NCBI GenBank assembly: GCA_036563615.1 | Contig: DATCMB010000018.1 | Location: 293,173-357,172 of the forward strand | DNA from: Candidatus Binatia bacterium | GTDB lineage: Bacteria; Desulfobacterota; Binatia; UBA12015 | DNA length: 64,000 nucleotides | Direction of reading: 5' to 3' | Part shown: positions 51,212-60,586 of the stretch, in pieces | Layout of the letters: each line of letters begins with the position of its first letter | How positions within the stretch are numbered: position 1 is the stretch's first letter | The notes under the pieces: model-generated | The model's database searches: none | What the model saw: only the letters and a program-made list of their open reading frames with translations | What the model was told of the DNA's origin: nothing | Made by a program: the position numbers and the translations under genes

Positions 51212-52696
51212 TCAGTCGCCGTAGACGTCGTCCGCGTCGTCGGGCGCGGAGCGAAACGCGTCGTCGGGCGCCGAGCGTCCGGACGCCGCCGCCGCGCGCC
51301 GGCGCCTGCCGACGAACAGCGCCTGCCACAGCTCCTGCACCGAGGCGACTCCCTCGACGCGGAGCCCCGCCGGGACGCGCACGGTGCTCGCGGTCGCGCC
51401 CGGAACGATCGCGCGCGTGAAGCCGAGCTTCGCCGCCTCGCGCAGCCGCGTCTCGGCGTGGCGCACGGCGCGCACCTCGCCCGCGAGCCCGACCTCGCCG
51501 AACAGCACGAGCCCTTCGGGCAGCGGCGCGTCGTTCGCGCTCGAGCCGATCGCGGCGATGATCGCGAGGTCGGCGGCCGGCTCCTGCACGCGGATGCCGC
51601 CCGCGACGCTGACGAACAGGTCGTGCTCGTAGAGCTTGAGGCCGGCGCGCTTGTCGACGATCGCGGTCAGCACCGCGACGCGGTTCGCGTCCAGGCCGAG
51701 CGTCGTCCGGCGCGGCATGGCGAGCGCCGAGCGCGCCGACAGCGCCTGCACCTCGACCAGCAGCGGACGCGTGCCCTCGATGGTCGGCAGCACCGCCGAG
51801 CCCGGCGCGCCGCGCGGGCGCTCGGCGAGCAGCACCGCCGAGGGGTTCGCGACGTCGACGAGCCCGCGCTCGCCCATCTCGAAGACGCCGACCTCGTTGG
51901 TCGGCCCGAAGCGGTTCTTCACCGCGCGCAGCAGCCGGAGCCCGCCGCCCTGGTCGCCCTCGAAATAGAGCACCGTGTCGACGACGTGCTCGAGCACGCG
52001 CGGCCCGGCGATGGTCCCCTCCTTGGTGACGTGGCCGACGATGATCGTCGGCCGCCCGCTCGCCTTGGCCTGCGCGACCAGCGCTGCCGCGCACTCGCGC
52101 ACCTGCCCGACGCTGCCCGCCGCCGAGGTCAGCTCGCGCGAGTGCATCGTCTGGATCGAGTCGATCAGCACGACGCCGGGCTTCACCGCCTCGATGTGCG
52201 CGAGCACGTCCTCGACGCAGGTCTCGGGCAGGATCAGCACCGACTCGTTGCACTCGAGGCGGTCGGCGCGCAGCTTCACCTGCTCGGGCGACTCCTCGCC
52301 GCTGACGTAGAGCGCGGTGAGCCCGCGACGCGCGAGCTCGCCGAGCACCTGGAGGCCGATCGTCGACTTGCCGATGCCCGGGTCGCCGCCGAGCAGCGTC
52401 ACCGAGCCCGGCACGATGCCGCCGCCGAGCACGCGGTCGAGCTCGTCGAGACCGGTCGGCAGCCGCGCGTGGCTCTGCGGCGTGACGCTCGAAAGCGGCA
52501 CCGGACGTGCGGCGCGCTGCCCCGCGACCACGACCGAGGTGCGCGAGCCGCCGAAGCCGCCGCCGCTCGACGCGCGCGACGGCGCCGCCTCCTCGACGAC
52601 GCTCTCCCAGGTGCCGCACTCGGTGCAGCGCCCGAGCCACTTCGCGAACTGCGCGCCACACTGCTGGCAGACGAAGACGGTGCGCGCGCGAGCCAC
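51212..52696 (-). CDS. radA: DNA repair protein RadA/Sms
   Basis: 494 residues, slightly longer than usual. Zinc finger C10, C13, C24, C27 (VCQQCGAQF, GRCTECGTW); Walker A GGDPGIGKST at 103-112; the RadA signature KNRFG in AVKNRFGPTNEVG; and the C-terminal Lon-like domain (LVEVQALSARSALAMPRRT, DLFVSVAGGIRV, VLFGEVGLAGEVR). It is a RecA-like helicase for branch migration. The C-terminal 25 residues are extra and acidic (RSAPDDAFRSAPDDADD). Start GTG 52696 has TAAGGG ending 6 nt upstream and no Shine-Dalgarno. Confidence 0.96.
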   Translation of the reverse strand: MARARTVFVCQQCGAQFAKWLGRCTECGTWESVVEEAAPSRASSGGGFGGSRTSVVVAGQRAARPVPLSSVTPQSHARLPTGLDELDRVLGGGIVPGSVTLLGGDPGIGKSTIGLQVLGELARRGLTALYVSGEESPEQVKLRADRLECNESVLILPETCVEDVLAHIEAVKPGVVLIDSIQTMHSRELTSAAGSVGQVRECAAALVAQAKASGRPTIIVGHVTKEGTIAGPRVLEHVVDTVLYFEGDQGGGLRLLRAVKNRFGPTNEVGVFEMGERGLVDVANPSAVLLAERPRGAPGSAVLPTIEGTRPLLVEVQALSARSALAMPRRTTLGLDANRVAVLTAIVDKRAGLKLYEHDLFVSVAGGIRVQEPAADLAIIAAIGSSANDAPLPEGLVLFGEVGLAGEVRAVRHAETRLREAAKLGFTRAIVPGATASTVRVPAGLRVEGVASVQELWQALFVGRRRRAAAASGRSAPDDAFRSAPDDADDVYGD

Positions 52697-52771
52697 GCGC
52701 CGCCCTTACCAGCAGGCCGCGGCGGGCGAAAGGCGCGCGCATCGTCGGCGCGCGCAAGGCGCGTCGGTGGG

Positions 52772-52803
52772 CCGTCAACCCTGCTTCAGCAGCGGGTTGA
52801 CAG
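52772..52803. promoter_or_regulatory. BirA-type biotin repressor operator upstream of bioF
   Basis: GTCAACC (52774-52780), exactly 14 nt, GGTTGAC (52795-52801): a perfect inverted repeat with the half-site shape and spacing of BirA operators (TTGTAAACC-N14-GGTTTACAA in E. coli, recalled). With flanks, the right half reads GGTTGACA. It overlaps the -35 of the bioF promoter, so bound BirA-biotinyl-AMP would block polymerase. Confidence 0.7.
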
Positions 52804-52825
52804 CCACCCGACGCTTGCCTACCGA
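52797..52825 (+). promoter_or_regulatory. bioF promoter, leaderless type
   Basis: A perfect -35 TTGACA (52797-52802) lies inside the operator; 17 nt later TACCGA (52820-52825) ends 7 nt before ATG 52833. No Shine-Dalgarno site. The expected start of transcription is at or one base before the ATG. Confidence 0.5.
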
Positions 52826-52832
52826 GCCGTCG

Positions 52833-54008
52833 ATGCTGCCCGCCGCGGAGCTCGCGCACGAGCTCGACGAGCTCGCGTCGCGCCACCTGCGTCGCTTCCG
52901 GCGGACGATCGGCAGCGTGCAGGGCCCGGAGGTCGAGCTCGACGGCCGGCGCGTGCTCTGCCTGTGCTCGAACAACTACCTCGGCCTCGCCGGCGACGCG
53001 CGGCTGATCGAGGCGTCGATCGCGGCCCTGCGCGAGTCCGGCGCGGGGAGCGGCGCGTCGCCGCTGATCAGCGGCCACATGGCGCCGCACGCGGCGCTCG
53101 AGCGCGAGATCGCCGACTGGCTCGGCTGCGAGGCGGCGCTGCTCTTCGGCTCGGGCTATCACGCCAACATCGGCGTGCTCGCGGCGCTGCTGCGCGCCGG
53201 CGACGAGGTGCTGAGCGACGAGCTCAACCACGCGAGCCTGATCGACGGCTGTCGGCTGTCGCGCGCCGAGATCCGCATCTTCCGCCACCGCGACGTCGAC
53301 GACCTCGCGCGCCAGCTCGCGCGACCGTCGCGCGCGCGCCGCCGGCTGATCGTCAGCGACTCGGTGTTCAGCATGGACGGCGACCTTGCAGCCGTGCGCG
53401 AGATGGCGGAGCTCGCCGAGCGTCACGGCGCGTGGCTGATGCTCGACGAGGCGCACGCGGTCGGCGTCTTCGGCGACGACGGCGCGGGGCTCGCGGCCGC
53501 GCTCGGCGCGGGAGCGCGCGTCACCGTCCGCATGGGAACGCTCGGCAAGGCGCTCGGCGGCTACGGCGCGTTCGTCGCCGGCTCGCGCGAGCTGATCGAC
53601 GTGCTGGTGAACCGCGCGCGCGCGTACGTCTACAGCACGGCGCTGCCGCCGGCGGTGGTCGGCGCCGCGCGCGCGGCGGTCGCGATCGCGCGCTCCGAGC
53701 CCGAGCGGCGCGCGGCGCTGTGGCGCAACGCGCGAAGGTTGCACGAGCGTCTCGCGGGCGCCGGGATCGCGATGCAGCCGCTCGAGAGCCCGATCGTGCC
53801 GCTGATGGTCGGCGACGCCGCGCACGCGCTGCGGGTCGCCGAGCGCGCCCTGGAGAACGGCGTCCTCGCGCCCGCGATCCGTCCGCCGACGGTCCCGCCC
53901 GGCACCGCGCGCCTGCGCTTGACGCCGCTCGCGACGCACACCGAGGAGCAGATCGACCGCGCGGCCGACGTGCTGATCCGCGCGGTCGAGGAGAGCCGCA
54001 CCGCATGA
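52833..54008 (+). CDS. bioF: 8-amino-7-oxononanoate synthase
   Basis: 391 residues, usual length. PLP fold type I alpha-oxoamine synthase: LCSNNYLGLAGD, GSGASPLISGHMAPHAALE, SGYHANIG, LNHASLIDG, SDSVFSMDGD, LDEAHAVGVFG and the PLP lysine K239 in MGTLGKALGGYG. It condenses pimeloyl thioester with alanine, the first ring-building step of biotin synthesis. First gene of bioF-bioA-bioD; its stop overlaps the bioA start (ATGA). Controlled by the operator just upstream. Confidence 0.96.
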   Translation: MLPAAELAHELDELASRHLRRFRRTIGSVQGPEVELDGRRVLCLCSNNYLGLAGDARLIEASIAALRESGAGSGASPLISGHMAPHAALEREIADWLGCEAALLFGSGYHANIGVLAALLRAGDEVLSDELNHASLIDGCRLSRAEIRIFRHRDVDDLARQLARPSRARRRLIVSDSVFSMDGDLAAVREMAELAERHGAWLMLDEAHAVGVFGDDGAGLAAALGAGARVTVRMGTLGKALGGYGAFVAGSRELIDVLVNRARAYVYSTALPPAVVGAARAAVAIARSEPERRAALWRNARRLHERLAGAGIAMQPLESPIVPLMVGDAAHALRVAERALENGVLAPAIRPPTVPPGTARLRLTPLATHTEEQIDRAADVLIRAVEESRTA

Positions 54009-55387
54009 CGAAAGCAGTCCCGGGTAACGGCGCCCCGACCGCCGCGACCGTCGCCGATCTCGACCGGCGCCACCTCTGGCATCCCTTCACCCAGATGCGC
54101 GACTGGCTCTCCTCGGAGCCGCTGGTCATCGTCGCCGGCGATGGAAACTATTTGATTGACGAGCAGGGGCGGCGCTACCTCGACGGCGTGTCGTCGCTGT
54201 GGTGCAACGTGCACGGCCACCGCCATCCGACGATCGACGCCGCGGTCCGCGCGCAGCTCGACCGCATCGCGCACTCGACGATGCTCGGCTTGACGCACCC
54301 CGGCGCGGCCGAGCTCGCCGCGCGCCTCGTGCGCGTCGTCCCGCCCGGTTTGACGCGTGTCTTCTACTCCGACGCCGGCGCGACCGCGGTCGAGATCGCG
54401 CTCAAGATCGCCTTCCAGGCGTGGCAGCTCCGCGGCGAGCGGCGGCGCACGAAGTTCGCGTCGCTGGTCGAGGCGTACCACGGCGACACGCTCGGCGCGG
54501 TGTCGGTCGGCTACAGCGAGACCTTCCACCGCTTCTACCGGCCGCTGCTGTTCGACGTCGTGCGGCTGCGGCCGCCGCACGTCTTCCGCTGGCGCGACGG
54601 CATGAGCGAGGACGAGGCGTGCGAGGCGGCGCTCACCGAGGCGCGCTGGCAGCTGCGCGCGCACGCGGACGAGCTCGCGGCGGTGATCGTCGAGCCGCTC
54701 GTGCAGGGCGCGGCCGGCATGTGGACGCACCCGCCGCGCTACCTCGCCGAGCTCGCGACGCTCGCGCGCGAGGCCGGCACGCTGCTGATCTGCGACGAGG
54801 TCGCGACCGGCTTCGGCCGCACCGGCACCATGTTCGCGTGCGAGCAGGCCGGCGTGACGCCCGACCTGATGTGCGTCGGCAAGGGCATCACGGGCGGCTA
54901 CCTGCCGCTCGCGGCGACGTTCGCGACCGAGGAGCTGTTCGACGCCTTCCTCGGGCCGTACGAGGACTTCGTCACCTTCTTCCACGGCCACACCTACACC
55001 GGAAACCCGCTCGCCTGCGCCGCGGGGCTCGCGTCGCTCGACGTGTTCGAGGCCGAGCGGACGCTCGAGCACGTGGACGAGATCGCGCGCGCGCTCGGCG
55101 ACGCGCTCGAGCAGCAGATCGCGCCGCTCGCGCACGTCGGCGAGGTGCGCCGGCGCGGGCTGATGGTGGGCATCGAGCTGGTGCAGGATCGCCACACGCG
55201 CGCGTCGTATCCGCCGGCGGCGCGCATCGGACAGCGCGTGTGCGAGGTGGTGCGCCGCCACGGCGTCATCCTGCGTCCGCTCGGCAACGTCATCGTGCTG
55301 ATGCCGCCGCTCTCGCTGCGCGTCGACGAGCTCGATCTCCTGGTCGGCGCGACGGCGCGCGCGATCCGCGAGGTCACCGAGGCGTGA
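54005..55387 (+). CDS. bioA: Adenosylmethionine-8-amino-7-oxononanoate aminotransferase
   Basis: 460 residues. Class III aminotransferase with BioA marks: DRRHLWHPFTQM at the N-terminus, GVSSLWCNVHGHRHP, SDAGATAVEIALKIAFQ, D264 in ICDEVATGFGRTG and PLP lysine K293 in VGKGITGGYLPLAA; HGHTYTGNPLACAA follows. It transfers the SAM amino group to KAPA giving DAPA. Overlaps bioF (ATGA) and bioD (GTGA). Confidence 0.97.
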   Translation: MTKAVPGNGAPTAATVADLDRRHLWHPFTQMRDWLSSEPLVIVAGDGNYLIDEQGRRYLDGVSSLWCNVHGHRHPTIDAAVRAQLDRIAHSTMLGLTHPGAAELAARLVRVVPPGLTRVFYSDAGATAVEIALKIAFQAWQLRGERRRTKFASLVEAYHGDTLGAVSVGYSETFHRFYRPLLFDVVRLRPPHVFRWRDGMSEDEACEAALTEARWQLRAHADELAAVIVEPLVQGAAGMWTHPPRYLAELATLAREAGTLLICDEVATGFGRTGTMFACEQAGVTPDLMCVGKGITGGYLPLAATFATEELFDAFLGPYEDFVTFFHGHTYTGNPLACAAGLASLDVFEAERTLEHVDEIARALGDALEQQIAPLAHVGEVRRRGLMVGIELVQDRHTRASYPPAARIGQRVCEVVRRHGVILRPLGNVIVLMPPLSLRVDELDLLVGATARAIREVTEA

Positions 55388-56082
55388 TCTTCCTCGTCAC
55401 CGGCACCGACACCGGCGTCGGCAAGACGTACGTCGCGTGCGGGCTCGCGCGTGCGGCGGTGGCGGCGGGGCTGCGCGTCGCGGTGCGCAAGCCGGCGGAG
55501 ACCGGGTGCGCGTCGGATGCGAGCGGACGGCTCGTGCCACAGGACGCGCTCGCGCTGCGCGACGCGGCAGCGGGCGCAAATGGCGGCGCGCATGCCAGCG
55601 TCGAGCCGCTCGATGAGGTCTGCGCGCTCGCGCTCGCCGAGCCGCTCGCGCCCGCGGTCGCGGCGCAGCGCGCGGGCCAGACGCTCGACGTCGGCGCGCT
55701 CGTGGCGGCGTACCGCCGACGCGCCGCCGAGGTCGACCTGCTGCTGGTCGAGGGCGCGGGCGGGCTGCTGGTGCCGCTCGCCGGGCGGACGACGTACCTC
55801 GATCTGGCAAGTGAGCTCGGCGCGTCGCTCGTGGTGGTCGTCGGCGCGCGCCTCGGCGCGATCAACCACGCGCTGCTGACCTTTGCTGCCGCGGCGGCGC
55901 GCGGCGTGTCGGTCGCGGGCTACGTCGTGAACCACGTCCTGCCGCAGGAAGACCTCGCGACGCAGACGCTCGCCGCGACGCTGCGCGAGCAGAGCGCGCT
56001 GCCGCTGCTCGCCGAGATCCGTCACGGCGAGGATCCGAGCGCGGCGAGCGCGGCCGTGCTGCGGGCGCTGCGCGAGCGCTGA
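55384..56082 (+). CDS. bioD: Dethiobiotin synthetase
   Basis: 232 residues from GTG 55384 overlapping the bioA stop. P-loop G7-T-D-T-G-V-G-K14-T in LVTGTDTGVGKTYVACGL; catalytic lysine in VRKPAETGC; VEGAGGLLVPL and the C-terminal nucleotide site YVVNHVLPQED. It carboxylates DAPA and closes the ureido ring with ATP. Last gene of the unit; bioB, bioC and a pimeloyl-ester hydrolase are not in the window. Confidence 0.95.
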   Translation: MIFLVTGTDTGVGKTYVACGLARAAVAAGLRVAVRKPAETGCASDASGRLVPQDALALRDAAAGANGGAHASVEPLDEVCALALAEPLAPAVAAQRAGQTLDVGALVAAYRRRAAEVDLLLVEGAGGLLVPLAGRTTYLDLASELGASLVVVVGARLGAINHALLTFAAAAARGVSVAGYVVNHVLPQEDLATQTLAATLREQSALPLLAEIRHGEDPSAASAAVLRALRER

Positions 56083-56110
56083 CGCGCGCCGGGGTTCACG
56101 GTTCCACACT

Positions 56111-56144
56111 TGGCGCGCTCGCGTCCCGGTCCTGGCGCGCTCGC
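56111..56144. repeat. Short direct repeat between convergent bioD and DUF488
   Basis: TGGCGCGCTCGC occurs at 56111-56122 and 56133-56144, a 22 bp period. It lies in the 74 bp convergent gap. No terminator is obvious there. Confidence 0.4.
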
Positions 56145-56156
56145 CGCGCCGCGGGC

Positions 56157-56630
56157 TTAGCGCGCAGCGCGACGCGCGCGCGCAGCAGCGGCGCGCTTCT
56201 TCGCGGGCGCCTTCGCCTTCGTCCGCAGGCGTCGCCGCAGGTAGCTCGCGAGCGCGACCGCGTTGTTGTGCTCGCGCTCGCTCGCGCCGAAGACCAGCGT
56301 GACGACGCCCGCGCGCGCCGCCTCGAGCAGCGGCTCGACGACCTCCGGATTGCGCGCGAGCTCCGCGAAGTAGCGCTTCTGGAACTCCGCCCAGCGCGCC
56401 GGATCGTGCCCGAACCAGCGGCGCAGCTCGTCGCTCGGCGCGAGGTCGCGCAGCCAGGCGCGGACGTGCAGATCCTCCTTGCGGACGCCGCGTGGCCACA
56501 GCCGGTCGACCAGGAAGCGCGCGCCGTCCTCGGCCGCGGCCGGCTCGCGCACGTGCTTGCAGCGGATCCGCTCGTCGCGGGCTCGATCGCCGCCGCCTCC
56601 GGCCGTCGCCGCGCGCTTCTTCGCCGTCAC
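56157..56630 (-). CDS. DUF488 family protein
   Basis: 157 residues. The family core is clear: RFLVDRLWPRGVRKEDLHVRAWLRDLAPSDELRRWFGHD cut over residues 39-77, then FQKRYFAELARNPEV and VTLVFGASEREHNNAVAL. DUF488 proteins (YeaO-like) have no settled function. The last 25 residues (KAKAPAKKRAAAARARRAAR) are a basic histone-like tail that could bind nucleic acid, and the N-terminus is also Lys/Arg-rich. Start is GTG 56630. Confidence 0.88.
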   Translation of the reverse strand: MTAKKRAATAGGGGDRARDERIRCKHVREPAAAEDGARFLVDRLWPRGVRKEDLHVRAWLRDLAPSDELRRWFGHDPARWAEFQKRYFAELARNPEVVEPLLEAARAGVVTLVFGASEREHNNAVALASYLRRRLRTKAKAPAKKRAAAARARRAAR

Positions 56631-56676
56631 GATCCCAGGATGGCGCGACGCCGGCGTACGTCAAGCATCGTGGATA

Positions 56677-56705
56677 TTGCACGACGAGTGCGAATAGCGT
56701 AGCGC
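56677..56705 (+). promoter_or_regulatory. Promoter of the GST-like gene with overlapping inverted repeat
   Basis: TTGCAC (56677-56682), exactly 17 nt, TAGCGC (56700-56705), then GGAGGAGCGCC before ATG 56728. The -35 lies in an inverted repeat GCAC-N5-GTGC with extended arms TATTGCAC and GTGCGAATA, a possible repressor site. Confidence 0.45.
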
Positions 56706-56727
56706 AGACGGCCTACGGAGGAGCGCC

Positions 56728-57759
56728 ATGTCGAAGCCCGAGCTCTCGCTGGTCGGCGGCTACGGCTCGCCCTACAGCCGCAAGATGCGCGCGGTGCTGC
56801 GCTACCGGCGGATCCCGTTCCGCTGGATCCCGCACACGTCGCGCGAGGCGCGCGACGTGCCGCCGGTGCCGGTGGCGCTGATCCCCGTGCTGGTCTTCCC
56901 GGGCGAGAACGGCGCGCCGCCGAGCGCGATGATCGACTCGACGTTCCAGATCCGGCGGCTCGAGGAGACGTTCCGCGAGCGCTCGGTGCTGCCGCCCGAC
57001 CCGGCGCTCGCCTTCATCGACGCGCTCATCGAGGACTACGCCGACGAGTGGCTGACGAAGGCGATGTTCCACTACCGCTGGGCGTACGAGGAGGACGCCC
57101 GCAAGGCGTCGCACGTGCTGCCGCTCGAGCTGAACTTCGAGCTCACGCCGGAAGAGCACGCGAGCATCGCACGCTCTTTCGGCGAGCGTCAGATCGGGCG
57201 CCTCGCCGTGGTCGGCTCGAACGAGATGACGCGCGCGACGATCGAGTCGAGCTACGTGCGCCTCCTCGAGCTCCTCTCCGCATGCTTGACGGAGCGTCCG
57301 TTCCTGTTCGGCACGCGTCCGGCGACGGCCGACTTCGCGCTCTTCGGACAGCTCACGCAGCTCGCGCACTTCGATCCGACGCCGAGCGCGATCGCGGCCG
57401 AGCGCGCGCCGCGCGTGGTCGCGTGGGTGAGCCGCGTCGACGATCTCTCCTGGCTCGAGGTCGCGGACGACGGCTGGGCGTCGCTCGAGCCCGTGCCGGC
57501 GTCGCTGCGCGCGCTGCTGTGCGAGGTCGGACGCACGTACGCGCCGTTCCTGCTCGCCAACGCCGACGCGCTCGCGCGCGGCGCCGACGAGGTGGTGTGC
57601 GAGATCGACGGCGCGCGCTGGACGCAGCGGCCGTTCCCCTACCAGGGGAAGTGCCTGCGCTGGCTGCGCGAGCGCTACGCGTCGCTCGCGGACGCGGACC
57701 GCGAGCGGGTCGACGCGGCCCTTGCCGGCACCGGCTGCGAGGTGTTGTTTCGCGGTTGA
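56728..57759 (+). CDS. GST-fold protein with long C-terminal extension
   Basis: 343 residues. The first 80 are a glutathione S-transferase N-terminal domain: [21 protein letters not shown], a proline strand [10 protein letters not shown] and [14 protein letters not shown] helical GST C-domain follows ([23 protein letters not shown]). Residues 230-343 ([38 protein letters not shown]) are additional and of a type I recall in larger GST-like proteins of unknown role. A histidine/arginine stretch [10 protein letters not shown] suggests a large substrate pocket. Good ribosome-binding site. Next is a macro-domain gene 40 bp on. Confidence 0.82.
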   Translation: MSKPELSLVGGYGSPYSRKMRAVLRYRRIPFRWIPHTSREARDVPPVPVALIPVLVFPGENGAPPSAMIDSTFQIRRLEETFRERSVLPPDPALAFIDALIEDYADEWLTKAMFHYRWAYEEDARKASHVLPLELNFELTPEEHASIARSFGERQIGRLAVVGSNEMTRATIESSYVRLLELLSACLTERPFLFGTRPATADFALFGQLTQLAHFDPTPSAIAAERAPRVVAWVSRVDDLSWLEVADDGWASLEPVPASLRALLCEVGRTYAPFLLANADALARGADEVVCEIDGARWTQRPFPYQGKCLRWLRERYASLADADRERVDAALAGTGCEVLFRG

Positions 57760-57799
57760 GACCCGACGATACGACGCTGATCGAGCGGAGGTGCCGCAG

Positions 57800-58348
57800 A
57801 TGGAGCGCTTCACCCTCAACGACGGCTGCACGCTGGTGATCCGCGAGGGCGACCTCACCCGCGAGGACGTCGACGCGATCGTCAACGCGGCGAACCAGCG
57901 CATGCTCGGCGGCGGCGGCGTCGACGGCGCGATCCACCGCGCGGCCGGAAAGGAGCTGCTCGAGGCGTGCCGCGCGATCCCCGAGGTGGCGCCCGACGTC
58001 CGCTGCCCGACCGGCGAGGCGCGCATCACGCCGGGCTTCAAGCTGCCCGCGCGGCACGTGATCCACACCGTCGGGCCGGTGTACTCGAGCCCGGAGCGCT
58101 CGGCGCCGCTCCTGCGCTCGGCCTACCGCTCGTCGCTCGCGCTCGCCAACGAGCACGGGCTGCGCACGATCGCCTTCCCGGCGATCTCGTGCGGGGTGTA
58201 CGGCTACCCGGCCGAGGAGGCGGCGGAGATCGCGCTCACGACCTGCGCCGAGCACGCGGAAAAGCTCGAGGAGATCCGCTTCGTGCTGTTCGGCGACGCG
58301 ATGTACCGGACGTGGTGCGAGGTCGCGCGCCGCGTCCTGAAAAAGTAG
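57800..58348 (+). CDS. Macro-domain ADP-ribose hydrolase
   Basis: 182 residues from ATG 57800 (GCGGAGGTGCC upstream). Macro fold: [27 protein letters not shown] (ADP-ribose binding loop 1, cut by spacing), [23 protein letters not shown], and loop 2 [14 protein letters not shown]. This is the MacroD/YmdB class, removing ADP-ribose from acidic residues or hydrolysing O-acetyl-ADP-ribose. No ADP-ribosyltransferase is nearby. Confidence 0.94.
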   Translation: MERFTLNDGCTLVIREGDLTREDVDAIVNAANQRMLGGGGVDGAIHRAAGKELLEACRAIPEVAPDVRCPTGEARITPGFKLPARHVIHTVGPVYSSPERSAPLLRSAYRSSLALANEHGLRTIAFPAISCGVYGYPAEEAAEIALTTCAEHAEKLEEIRFVLFGDAMYRTWCEVARRVLKK

Positions 58349-58411
58349 CCGTCTCGCCGCGGCGCAGGAGCGCGCCTTCCGCGAAGGCGACATCCGTTGT
58401 ACTCGCAGCGG

Positions 58412-59767
58412 ATGGACCTGCGATTCCCCGACGGCTTCCTGTTCGGCGCCGCGACCGCCGCGCACCAGGTCGAGGGCGGTTGCACGAACAACCACTGGTG
58501 GGAGTGGGAGCAGCAGCCGGGCAGCGTCCGCGACGGCTCGACCAGTGAGCTCGCCTGCGACCACTACCGGCGCTTCCGCGAGGACTTCGCGCTCGCGCGC
58601 GAGCTCGGCATGAACGCGCAGCGCATCTCGATCGAGTGGTCACGCATCGAGCCCGAGGAGGGACGCTTCGACGCGCGCGAGATCGACCACTACCGCGAGG
58701 TCTGCGACACGATCCGCGAGCTCGGCATGGAGCCGACGGTGACGCTGCACCACTTCACGAACCCGATCTGGGCGCAGCGTCAGGGCGGTTGGGAGAACCC
58801 GAAGATGGTCGACTGGCTCGCGCGCTTCGCGGCGCACGCGACGCGCGAGCTCGGTGATCGGGTGCGGATCTGGTTCACGATCAACGAGCCGATGGTCGCG
58901 CCGGCGCTCTGCTACGTCATGGGCATCCACCCGCCGTGCGTGCGCGACCTCGCACGCGCGCTGCCGGTCGCGAAGCACGTCCTGCTCGCGCACGGCGCGA
59001 TGTACCGCGCGATCAAGGAAGCGACCCGCCACGCGACCGAGGTCGGGCCGGTGCTGCAGATGCCGCTCATCGAGCCGCTCGACCCGACGAGCGAGGAGGA
59101 CCGCGCCGCCGCGGCGCAGCAGGACTTCCTGTTCAACCAGTACTACCTCGAGGGCCTGCTGCACGGCGTGGTCGCACCGCCGATCGGCGACGGCGCCGAG
59201 GCTCCGGGCCTCAGGGGCTCGTACGACGTCGTCGGCCTCAACTACTACGCGCGCATGCTGGTGCGCGCGGGCGGGCTCGAGGAGGCGCAGCACACGGCCG
59301 GCGGCGTACAGGGTCGCGACGACGTCGCCGAGACGGCGCTGCACGCCACGCGCCGTCCCGACGAGCCCTCGGAGTTCGAGGACCAGATGGGCTGGGAGGT
59401 CTACCCGCGCGGCCTGCACGCGCAGCTCGTGCGCCTCGCCCCGCTCGGGCGTCCGCTCTACGTCACCGAGAACGGCATGGCGACGCGCGACGAGCGCGCG
59501 CGCTGCCGGCATCTCCTCGTGCATCTCGCGCAGTGCCACCGCGCGATCCAGGACGGCGTCGACCTGCGCGGATTTTTCTACTGGACGCTGATGGACAACT
59601 TCGAGTGGGCCGAGGGCTACACCAAGACCTTCGGCCTCCTCGAGGTCGACCGGGAGCACGGGCTCGCGCGTCGTCCGCGCGAGGCGGCCTACCTCTACCG
59701 CGACATCGCGCGCGCCGGCGCGATCCCCGGCGACGTGCTGGCCCGCTTCGACGTGCGGCTCGAGTGA
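58412..59767 (+). CDS. Glycoside hydrolase family 1 beta-glucosidase
   Basis: 451 residues from ATG 58412; TTG 58397 is a less likely start. GH1 (beta/alpha)8 barrel: N-terminal FPDGFLFGAATAAHQVEGG, RISIEWSRIEP, acid/base E159 in WFTINEPMV, nucleophile E353 in LYVTENGMA and the C-terminal WTLMDNFEWAEGY. No signal peptide, so cytosolic, like the GH3 enzyme at 30130; together they suggest import of beta-glucosides or glucosylated compounds. It lies 10 bp before an mgtC-type gene. Confidence 0.95.
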   Translation: MDLRFPDGFLFGAATAAHQVEGGCTNNHWWEWEQQPGSVRDGSTSELACDHYRRFREDFALARELGMNAQRISIEWSRIEPEEGRFDAREIDHYREVCDTIRELGMEPTVTLHHFTNPIWAQRQGGWENPKMVDWLARFAAHATRELGDRVRIWFTINEPMVAPALCYVMGIHPPCVRDLARALPVAKHVLLAHGAMYRAIKEATRHATEVGPVLQMPLIEPLDPTSEEDRAAAAQQDFLFNQYYLEGLLHGVVAPPIGDGAEAPGLRGSYDVVGLNYYARMLVRAGGLEEAQHTAGGVQGRDDVAETALHATRRPDEPSEFEDQMGWEVYPRGLHAQLVRLAPLGRPLYVTENGMATRDERARCRHLLVHLAQCHRAIQDGVDLRGFFYWTLMDNFEWAEGYTKTFGLLEVDREHGLARRPREAAYLYRDIARAGAIPGDVLARFDVRLE

Positions 59768-59777
59768 GGGCGGATCC

Positions 59778-60506
59778 GTGAACGAGTGGATGGAGCCCGT
59801 TCTCTCCTACTTGCGCACTGGCAGCCAGCTCGACGTCGTCACGCACTTGACGGTCGCGCTCGTCGCCGGCGGACTGATCGGCCTCGAGCGCAGCTTCCAC
59901 GGCCGGCCCGCGGGCTTCCGCACGCACACGCTGGTGTGCATGTCGTCGTCGCTGCTGATGCTCGTGACGCGCTACCAGAGCGAGTGGTTCGCGCCGGCCG
60001 TGCTCGAGACCGTGCGCGTCGACCCGACCCGCATGGCGCAGGGCGTGATGACCGGCATCGGCTTCCTCGGCGCAGGCGTCATCATGCGCGAGGGGCTCAG
60101 CGTGCGCGGCCTCACCACGGCGGCGTCGATCTGGATCACCGCCGCGATCGGCATCCTCGCCGGCGTCGGCTTCTACTGGCCGGTCGTGCTGGCGACCGCG
60201 CTCACGCTCGGCACGCTCACCATCTTCCGGCGGATCGAGGCGGCGATGCCGCTCCAGCACTACGCGATCCACGTCGTGCGCTTCCCGCGCGACGCCGTGA
60301 TGCCGGAGCCCGAGCTGCGCCAGCTGATCCGCAGCCACGGCTTCAGCCTCGCGAACCTGAGCTACCGCCTGACGCGCGAGGGACAGTTCTTCGAGTACCG
60401 GATGATCATCCGGACGATGAGTGCGCGGAACACGATGCGCCTCGCCGAGACGCTGAACGCGATGCCGACGGTGAAGGAGTTCCGCATCGATCCGTTCGCC
60501 GCGTGA
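59778..60506 (+). CDS. MgtC/SapB-family membrane protein
   Basis: 242 residues from GTG 59778. Family block [27 protein letters not shown] (cut) with the G-L-E-R-S motif, then [16 protein letters not shown] and [23 protein letters not shown]. Four or five membrane helices and a C-terminal ACT-like cytosolic domain ([19 protein letters not shown]). MgtC proteins modulate magnesium or envelope homeostasis, in Salmonella through F-ATPase and PhoR. Ten base pairs after the GH1 gene, so perhaps co-transcribed, with no evident shared function. Confidence 0.92.
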   Translation: MNEWMEPVLSYLRTGSQLDVVTHLTVALVAGGLIGLERSFHGRPAGFRTHTLVCMSSSLLMLVTRYQSEWFAPAVLETVRVDPTRMAQGVMTGIGFLGAGVIMREGLSVRGLTTAASIWITAAIGILAGVGFYWPVVLATALTLGTLTIFRRIEAAMPLQHYAIHVVRFPRDAVMPEPELRQLIRSHGFSLANLSYRLTREGQFFEYRMIIRTMSARNTMRLAETLNAMPTVKEFRIDPFAA

Positions 60507-60586
60507 CGGCGCGCGCATGCGAGCGTGCAATCGACGCTCGGAGCGCGCGGTCGTGTTGGATCCGTCGCCACGCTAGGGTGGTCGGC

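Noticed and set aside
51458..55387. A 1309-codon plus-strand open frame
   Set aside because: It is antisense to radA and out of frame with bioF before reaching the true bioA at 54005.
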